Origin: Segetibacter sp.
GTDB lineage: Bacteria > Bacteroidota > Bacteroidia > Chitinophagales > Chitinophagaceae
DNA: 64,000 nt
Assembly (NCBI GenBank): GCA_028288485.1
Contig: JAQBNO010000154.1
Coordinates: 124,001 to 188,000, forward strand
Direction of reading: 5' to 3'
Shown: in pieces, positions 55,327-61,389 of the stretch
Position numbering within the stretch: the stretch's first letter is position 1
How the letters are laid out: each line of letters starts with the position of its first letter
Position numbers and translations under genes: made by a program
The notes under the pieces: model-generated
Seen by the model: the letters and a program-made list of their open reading frames with translations, nothing else
Told to the model about the DNA's origin: nothing
Databases searched by the model: none

Positions 55327-56295
55327 ATGACCATAAAAGAACAATGGATCGACTTTATACATCAACTGCAAAATGATATATGCAAAGCGCTTGAAGCAAG
55401 TGATGGCAAAGCAAAGTTTGTGGAAGATGCATGGGAACGGCCGGAAGGTGGCGGAGGGAAAACACGGGTAATTGCAAATGGCGACGTTTTTGAAAAAGGT
55501 GGAGTAAACACTTCAGTTGTTTACGGCGATGTAACAGATGCCATGCGAACTCAACTAAAGATCAATGGAGCGAAATGGTTCGCTTGTGGATTGTCTTTAG
55601 TTATTCATCCATACAATCCTTTTGTTCCAACGGTTCATGCCAATTACCGGATGTTCGAATTGTACAATGAGAATGATGAAATAATAGACAGGTGGTTTGG
55701 TGGCGGCACTGACCTTACTCCTTATTATTTATTTGAAGAGGATGCGAAACATTTTCATCAAACGTATAAAGATAGCTGTGACCAGTTTGATAATTTCTTT
55801 TACCGCAGGTTCAAAGCTGAATGTGATGATTACTTCGTTAACTGGCACCGTAACAAAGAACGTCGTGGTATAGGCGGGATCTTTTATGACTACCAAAAAC
55901 CAACAGAAAGCAGGGATGTAAACTTCTGGATGAATTTTGCAAAAACCTGTGGCTATGCATTCATCGATGCATATATCCCTATTGTAAATAAGCGAAAGCA
56001 AACTCCATTCACGCAAGAAAATAAACATTGGCAGGAAATCAGGCGTGGCCGATATGTTGAATTTAATCTTGTTCATGACAGGGGAACAATCTTTGGCTTA
56101 AAAACAAACGGCAGAATCGAAAGTATTCTTATGAGCCTGCCTCCTACTGTTCGTTTCGAATACAATTACCAGCCACAGCCGGGAAGTGAGGAAGACAAGT
56201 TATTGCAGGCTTGCCTGCATCCACGAGACTGGTTATCCCAGCAACCGTCAGAAGAAGAAAAAGCAGATTGGGCAAGACGTTCCAACACCTGTTAG
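55327..56295 (+). CDS. hemF: Coproporphyrinogen III oxidase, oxygen-dependent
   Basis: 322 residues. It turns coproporphyrinogen III to protoporphyrinogen IX using O2. WERPEGGGGKTRV, HPYNPFVPTVHANYR, WFGGGTDLTPYY, ERRGIGGIFYD and RRGRYVEFNLVHDRGT are family motifs. The ATG is 4 nt after the right arm of element 1. No oxygen-independent HemN is in the window, so this route fits aerobic growth. Confidence 0.95.
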   Translation: MTIKEQWIDFIHQLQNDICKALEASDGKAKFVEDAWERPEGGGGKTRVIANGDVFEKGGVNTSVVYGDVTDAMRTQLKINGAKWFACGLSLVIHPYNPFVPTVHANYRMFELYNENDEIIDRWFGGGTDLTPYYLFEEDAKHFHQTYKDSCDQFDNFFYRRFKAECDDYFVNWHRNKERRGIGGIFYDYQKPTESRDVNFWMNFAKTCGYAFIDAYIPIVNKRKQTPFTQENKHWQEIRRGRYVEFNLVHDRGTIFGLKTNGRIESILMSLPPTVRFEYNYQPQPGSEEDKLLQACLHPRDWLSQQPSEEEKADWARRSNTC

Positions 56296-56302
56296 GGATT
56301 GC

Positions 56303-56748
56303 TCATTTGGAGATTTAGGTATTTTGAGATTTGTTACAAAAGCCAAAACTTTACAATCATAAATAAGTTTGAATTACAAAAACGGCAAAACAATTTCATG
56401 TAGATGTAATAAAAATTTGCAGTCAGTTTCCTAAAAATGCAGCCGGGTTTGAAACAGCAAAACAATTGATAAGATCTGCAGGTTCAGCCGGAGCAAACTA
56501 CAGGGCAGGTTGTAGAGGAAAATCCAAGGAGATTTTTATTTACAAAATAGAAGTTGTTTTAGAAGATGCGGATGAAACTTTATATTGTCTGGAAGTTTCT
56601 AAAAAAGCAAACCTGTTACTTGAAAGCGAAGAGCCTGAAAACTTAATTAAAGAATCGAACGAACTTGTGAGAATCTCCAATGCAGCAGATATTACTGCAA
56701 AGAAAAACAGGGATACAGAAAATCCCAATATCACTAAATCTCAAAATC
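56303..56748 (+). mobile_element. Four-helix-bundle element 2 (inverted 8-bp ends, frameshifted gene)
   Basis: The left end (about 56303-56336) is ATTTGGAG, ATTTAGGT, ATTTTGAG, ATTTGTTA. The right end (56719-56748) in reverse is ATTTTGAG, ATTTAGTG, ATATTGGG, ATTTTCTG. Units are 8 bp, not 7, and unrelated in sequence to element 1, but the layout is the same. The right arm lies inside the gene's last codons. Confidence 0.65.
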
Positions 56749-56756
56749 AGAAATAA
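56361..56756 (+). pseudogene. Four-helix-bundle (S23/IVS-type) protein, 5' frameshift
   Basis: NKFELQKR (from 56361) is one frame and QFHVDVIKICSQFPKNAAGF, continuing into QLIRSAGSAGANYRAGC, the next, so a single base seems lost near 56384. The remaining frame runs to 56756 and includes GKSKEIFIYKIEVVLEDADE. It belongs to a different subfamily from the 57806 copy. No good start codon remains; a TTG at 56466 would give a truncated 96-residue product. Confidence 0.65.
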
Positions 56757-56759
56757 CTG

Positions 56760-57737
56760 ATGTATTTACAACGACGAAACAGAATATTAAGAGCAACTCC
56801 TTCTATACGAAGTCTTGTTGCAGAAACTACACTTACACCCAACGATTTCATCGTTCCTTTATTTATTGACGAAGGAGAAAATATAGAGACTGAAATAGCT
56901 TCGATGCCGAATTATTTCCGTAGAAGTATCGACCTTACCGTTAAGGAAGTAAAAGAACTTTGGAGCCTTGGAATAAAAAGCGTTTTGCTTTTTATCAAAT
57001 GTAAAGATGAACTCAAAGACAATACCGGCAAAGAAGCATGGAACAGAGATGGTTTGATGCAAAGAAGTATCAGGGCAATCAAAGATGCAGTTCCTGGAAT
57101 GTACGTAATGACTGATGTGGCCCTTGACCCATATTCATCTTATGGCCATGATGGAATTGTTGAAAACGGAGAAATTGTAAATGATCCGACAGTTGAAGCA
57201 TTGGTAAAAATGAGCGTCAGCCATGCAGACGCTGGTGTAGATATGGTTGCTCCCAGCGATATGATGGATGGCCGTATAGGTGCCATAAGAGAAGGATTAG
57301 AAGAAAATGGCTTTACTAAAGTTGGTATCATGGCGTATAGTGCTAAATATGCCTCCTGTTTTTACGGACCTTTTCGTGATGCGCTAGATAGTGCTCCTGG
57401 CTTTGGAGATAAAAAGACCTACCAGATGGATTATTCGAACCGCACTGAAGCAATCAGGGAAACATTAATGGACATCGAAGAAGGAGCTGATATTGTAATG
57501 GTAAAACCGGGCTTACCCTATCTGGATATTGTTCGTGAAGTTAAAAATGCTGTTGATGTTCCGGTAAGTGTTTATAACATCAGCGGGGAATATGCGATGA
57601 TTAAAGCCGCTGCAAAAATGGGTTGGATAAACGAAGAAAAAGCCATCATTGAAACATTAACAGCTTTCAAAAGAGCAGGAGCGGATTTAATTGCAACATA
57701 CTTTGCGAAGGATGCGGCGAAGCTGTTGAATGTGTGA
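56760..57737 (+). CDS. hemB: Delta-aminolevulinic acid dehydratase (porphobilinogen synthase)
   Basis: 325 residues. Schiff-base lysines K196 (MAYSAKYAS) and K249 (VMVKPGLPYLD) are present. The metal loop DVALDPYSSYGHDG has Ala/Asp/Asp where zinc enzymes have three Cys, so it is the Mg-type enzyme. It condenses two ALA to porphobilinogen. ATG 3 nt after the preceding pseudogene's stop. Its own stop (57735-57737) lies inside the left arm of element 3. Confidence 0.95.
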   Translation: MYLQRRNRILRATPSIRSLVAETTLTPNDFIVPLFIDEGENIETEIASMPNYFRRSIDLTVKEVKELWSLGIKSVLLFIKCKDELKDNTGKEAWNRDGLMQRSIRAIKDAVPGMYVMTDVALDPYSSYGHDGIVENGEIVNDPTVEALVKMSVSHADAGVDMVAPSDMMDGRIGAIREGLEENGFTKVGIMAYSAKYASCFYGPFRDALDSAPGFGDKKTYQMDYSNRTEAIRETLMDIEEGADIVMVKPGLPYLDIVREVKNAVDVPVSVYNISGEYAMIKAAAKMGWINEEKAIIETLTAFKRAGADLIATYFAKDAAKLLNV

Positions 57738-58194
57738 ATGGTGAAAAAGAAAAACCGTCATCTCTGTTTCATACACTTTGATTAATTTGTACGAAGCTAC
57801 TATTTATGTTCTTTACCCTTAATCACCAAAAGCTCGAGGCTTACAAACATTCAAGAAACTTTATTCTTGAATGTTACAAATTGACAAAAGAGTTACCATC
57901 GGATGAGAGGTTCGGAATGATATCTCTGATAAGAAGAGCAGCATTATACACCCATGGTAATATTGCAGAAGGGGCTTCGCGAAAAACAGAAGTTGAAAGA
58001 AAAAGATATTATGAAATTTCAAGAGGCTCGATTATAGAAATTGATGCAGCCCTAAATATTGCATCAGATTTAGAATATTTGCAAAATATAAACATTGAAT
58101 TACCGGGCAAGAATATGGTATCATGTTTCAGGATGCCGACAGTAATGATTGAATCTCATCCGCACCCTTGACCATACACCATTGCTCATTCAGC
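57727..58194 (+). mobile_element. Four-helix-bundle element 3 (inverted ends, intact gene)
   Basis: Left end TTGAATGTGTGAATGGTG (57727-57744). The right end (58169-58194) in reverse is GCTGAATGAGCAATGGTG followed by TATGGTCA. These are related to the GTGAATG-type units of element 1 and the hemC hairpin. The arms are more diverged than in elements 1 and 2. It fills the hemB-hemL spacer. Confidence 0.55.
57806..58171 (+). CDS. Four-helix-bundle protein (S23/23S rRNA IVS-protein family)
   Basis: 121 residues, near family length, mostly helical: HQKLEAYKHSRNFILECYKL, GMISLIRRAALYTHGNIAEG, ERKRYYEISRGSIIEIDAAL, then LPGKNMVSCFRM. Family members are encoded in intervening sequences of 23S rRNA in Leptospira and Coxiella and as stand-alone genes in Bacteroidota; their role is unproven. 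The last residues (ESHPHP) abut the right inverted arm and may come from it. This is the only intact one of three copies in the cluster. Confidence 0.8.
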   Translation: MFFTLNHQKLEAYKHSRNFILECYKLTKELPSDERFGMISLIRRAALYTHGNIAEGASRKTEVERKRYYEISRGSIIEIDAALNIASDLEYLQNINIELPGKNMVSCFRMPTVMIESHPHP

Positions 58195-58201
58195 AAAAGC
58201 C

Positions 58202-59488
58202 ATGATAGAAAAAAGCATACAATTATTTCAAAGAGCACAGCAGTCAATTCCGGGCGGTGTAAACTCACCCGTCAGAGCCTTCAAAAGTGTTGGTGGAACA
58301 CCAATTTTTATAAAGAATGCAAAAGGACCTTATTTATACGATGCGGATGGTAACCGCTATATCGATTATATCGCGTCATGGGGGCCGATGATTCTGGGCC
58401 ATGCTTATGACCCTGTAGTTAAAGCTATACAGGAACGTGCTGTTTACTCCACTTCCTACGGCGCACCTACAGAACTCGAAATTGAAATGGCTGAACTAAT
58501 CCTTAGCATGGTTCCTAACGTTGATTTAATACGAATGGTCAGCAGCGGAACCGAAGCCTGTATGAGCGCTTTACGCTTGGCGCGTGGATATACGGGACGA
58601 AATAAAGTTATAAAGTTCGAAGGTCATTACCACGGGCATGCAGATAGCTTTTTAGTAAAAGCAGGAAGTGGCTTGGCAACCTTCGGCATACAGCAAGTGC
58701 CAGGAATAACTGTTGGCGTTGCTGCAGATACATTAGTTGCAGCCTATAATAATCTTGATCAGGTAAAGCAACTCGTTGCTGAAAACAAAGGTGAAGTGGC
58801 TTGTATCATTCTTGAGCCAGTAGCCGGTAACATGGGTTGTATTTTACCTCGACCAGGATTTTTAGAAGGCATTCGTCGATTGTGTGATGAAGAAGGAATT
58901 GTTTTCATTCTGGATGAGGTGATGACGGGTTTTAGATTAGCGCCCGGGGGAGCACAGGAAAAACTGGGTATAAAAGCAGACCTGGTTACTTATGGAAAAG
59001 TAATTGGCGGCGGTATGCCAGTTGGCGCATTTGGTGGAAAGAAAGAAATTATGCAGCACATTTCACCTTTAGGAAATGTGTACCAGGCGGGAACATTAAG
59101 TGGAAATCCTATTGCGATGATTGCAGGTTACACTACTTTAAAAACACTGAAAGACAATCCAACTATTTATACTGAACTGGATGAAAAAACAGTTTACCTG
59201 AAAAATGGATTAAACGAAGTTTTAGCCTCATGGGGACAACCTTATGTTATTAACCAGTTCGGTTCAATGATCAGTATCCATTTCAGTAGTCACCCGGTTA
59301 CCGACTTTGCCACAGCCGCTTCAGCTAATAACAAAATGTTTAACCAGTTTTTCCACGCGATGTTGAACAAGGGAATATATCTTCCGCCTTCTGCATTTGA
59401 GAGTTGGTTCTTAAATAATGCGCTTAGCTACGAAGATTTGGATGAAACGATTAAAGCTGCTAAGGAAAGCCTGGAAGAGGTGAAGTAA
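58202..59488 (+). CDS. hemL: Glutamate-1-semialdehyde 2,1-aminomutase
   Basis: 428 residues, PLP fold type I. K266 ([15 protein letters not shown]) binds [27 protein letters not shown] and [10 protein letters not shown] are family motifs. It converts glutamate-1-semialdehyde to ALA, linking HemA to HemB. Last gene of the cluster. ATG 7 nt after element 3's right arm; a strong terminator follows at 59635. Confidence 0.95.
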   Translation: MIEKSIQLFQRAQQSIPGGVNSPVRAFKSVGGTPIFIKNAKGPYLYDADGNRYIDYIASWGPMILGHAYDPVVKAIQERAVYSTSYGAPTELEIEMAELILSMVPNVDLIRMVSSGTEACMSALRLARGYTGRNKVIKFEGHYHGHADSFLVKAGSGLATFGIQQVPGITVGVAADTLVAAYNNLDQVKQLVAENKGEVACIILEPVAGNMGCILPRPGFLEGIRRLCDEEGIVFILDEVMTGFRLAPGGAQEKLGIKADLVTYGKVIGGGMPVGAFGGKKEIMQHISPLGNVYQAGTLSGNPIAMIAGYTTLKTLKDNPTIYTELDEKTVYLKNGLNEVLASWGQPYVINQFGSMISIHFSSHPVTDFATAASANNKMFNQFFHAMLNKGIYLPPSAFESWFLNNALSYEDLDETIKAAKESLEEVK

Positions 59489-59613
59489 ATTGAAATAAAA
59501 ATTGCTGAAGCGAAAGCCGGTACTATCAAATGGATATTTATATGTTGGACAGGTTCTATCCTTACAACTTTCGGGCGATGTTTGCATTTCTCAAACTCTT
59601 TCCGGATAAATAA
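59489..59613 (+). pseudogene. Remnant of small coiled-coil/TM (DUF1640-like) protein
   Basis: IEIKIAEAKAGTIKWIFICW then, after one frameshift, MFAFLKLFPDK and stop. This matches the C-terminal end (coil plus membrane helix) seen in DUF1640/CCDC90-type proteins. Only the tail is left. No start. Confidence 0.4.
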
Positions 59614-59634
59614 TAACGCTACAGCTAATTGGTG

Positions 59635-59667
59635 AAACGGAGGCAAAAGAATTATTTGCCTCCGTTT
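59635..59667 (+). terminator. Terminator of the heme cluster
   Basis: Perfect 13-bp stem AAACGGAGGCAAA / TTTGCCTCCGTTT with 7-nt loop and T-rich tail. Confidence 0.85.
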
Positions 59668-59748
59668 TTATTAATCGTGGTAAAGTAGTATTTGAAATTC
59701 TTAGCCGGCAACTAAAATGCAAACGTCAACCAGAATTACAACGGTTGC

Positions 59749-59803
59749 AGTGTGCGACGCAACAGTAGCTTAATTCTTATTCAAAAGCTAAGTTCAAAAA
59801 GAA
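59749..59803 (-). repeat. Dispersed 60-nt intergenic repeat, TGCGTCGCA subtype, copy 16
   Basis: AGTGTGCGACGCAACAGTAG then a diverged AT-rich half ending in CAAAAAG. It lies between convergent hemL and the AraC gene. Confidence 0.65.
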
Positions 59804-59807
59804 AAAA

Positions 59808-60737
59808 CTACCGGGGCATCAACAAGTCACATGGCTTTAGACCGGTGTGTTTTTTAAATGCAGTAGAAAAGTGAGATATGGAAGAGTAACCGAGTAAGGC
59901 AGAAACGTCTGTTACACTTAAACTTTTTTCATACAACAGGTATTTCGCGTGCTCCATGCGTTGCTGTTGGTAGAAGTCGAAAATAGTAGTTCCAAAAATT
60001 TCTTTGAAACCCTTTTTTAAATAACATTCATTTATAGCCACTTTTCGGCTTAGCTCTTTAATAGTAATAGGGTCACCGATATGTTGCAGCAATACTTCGC
60101 GGGCATGTAATATTTTTTCCCTGTCGAGGTCATTTGCCAGGAATTTGCAGGAAAAGCCTTCTTCTTTCTCATCAACAAGACATTCGAGGCTGTATAAAAG
60201 TATCTCGTGAATTTTCGCATTCACAAAAATATTTTCAAGGCTGCCACTATAACTATGGTTTAAAAAAGAGTCTAAAGCGGTTCTTTTTCGCGCACAAACA
60301 GGAAATATTTTGGTAAACGAAGATGGATGTTTAAATGCGAGAACTTCATCTTTGCGGTTGCTTAATTTTACATTATGCGTAAACTGGCTAAGAAACGTAT
60401 GTGTAAAATGGAAAGTAAATACATCAACAGTTTGAATCTTTCCCTTACAGTTGGCTGTAGGCAACTCGCTGCATTTGGCACAATTTCTTTCTTCGCAATA
60501 ACGGTTACCAGTACTGCAATAGCGCAGTTCCAGGTAATTTTTTTCGGGCTGGTTGGTATGAAAATGATAAACCATCATGCCTGTATCTTCCGACGCCATC
60601 AGGTTATGACTATAGTAACGCCTGATAGAATACTGCAATGAGCCCGGAATGTTTTGCTCCTTCTCATAAAGTAAATCCATCGAAGCATCTACGGTAGTTT
60701 GGTTTGCAACTTTTAATATATCGAGAGGTTTCAACAT
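59808..60737 (-). CDS. AraC-family regulator with cysteine-rich N-terminal domain
   Basis: The start at 60737 (MLKPLDILKV) is preferred to 60773; 309 residues. The C-terminal ~100 residues are an AraC double HTH (ITIKELSRKVAINECYLKKG; SVTDVSALLGYSSISHFSTA; FKKHTGLKP). The N-terminal domain holds RYCSTGNRYCEERNCAKCSE and NCKG, six Cys in ~30 residues, which could bind a metal, cluster or redox signal. Its target is unknown; the nearest genes are the heme cluster and the divergent gltB. Confidence 0.85.
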   Translation of the reverse strand: MLKPLDILKVANQTTVDASMDLLYEKEQNIPGSLQYSIRRYYSHNLMASEDTGMMVYHFHTNQPEKNYLELRYCSTGNRYCEERNCAKCSELPTANCKGKIQTVDVFTFHFTHTFLSQFTHNVKLSNRKDEVLAFKHPSSFTKIFPVCARKRTALDSFLNHSYSGSLENIFVNAKIHEILLYSLECLVDEKEEGFSCKFLANDLDREKILHAREVLLQHIGDPITIKELSRKVAINECYLKKGFKEIFGTTIFDFYQQQRMEHAKYLLYEKSLSVTDVSALLGYSSISHFSTAFKKHTGLKPCDLLMPR

Positions 60738-61389
60738 CGAGCGCAAATTTAACCCATCGAAGCAGTAAAACAACTCGTAAAATGTCTTGTAATCGTCATA
60801 TTAATAGAAGTAATGCTTTATTTTTTTATATAACCGGCTTTTCTTTATGTGGGGAACGTCGTTGCGACGCTCCGTTCATCTTTCGATTATTAATAAAGCG
60901 GAGTTTTTAAAAAATGGTAGCACTTAATTTTCCTGTCATATAAAAAATTTCAAAACTTTAATTCGTTTTTTTCCCGAAACTCCTATAACTTACTCTCGGT
61001 TTTTCCTTCCAAAATGCCCACACGTCCATCTTGGGCATCGTATTTTTTTTACTCCAAGAACCAACAGTAGCAAGGGTTTTAGCCGATTTAATTAATTTTC
61101 ACTATTGTAAAAGAATAATAAATAACTGGGCTTTTGCAAGATTTCAAATTTAAATTTGGTAGAATAGAAATTAATTAAAAGTTATTTTTTGGAATAATAA
61201 CTCCTCACAACTTTATTGATCCTGTTAAAGGAATAGTAAAAAATTGGGTAGTTTCGGGAATTATTTTAAAAAACCTATTCTAAGGATATCCGATATCTAT
61301 TTAATTACTATTTTTAAACCGATTGCCTGCCATTGTACAACAGAATAATGTAACAACATATTATTCTACAATTTTAAACCTTATCTATT
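60738..61389. other. AraC-gltB divergent spacer
   Basis: 652 bp, no gene. It holds a dispersed repeat (60821-60880), the palindrome GATATCCGATATC (61285-61297) and the inverted repeat AGAATAAT/ATTATTCT (61342-61367) 23 nt before gltB. Either could be an operator; neither matches a site I can name. Confidence 0.45.
60821..60880 (+). repeat. Dispersed 60-nt intergenic repeat, TGCGACGCT subtype, copy 17
   Basis: Seven Ts, AACCGGC, then AACGTCGTTGCGACGCTCCG and TTCATC. Confidence 0.7.
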
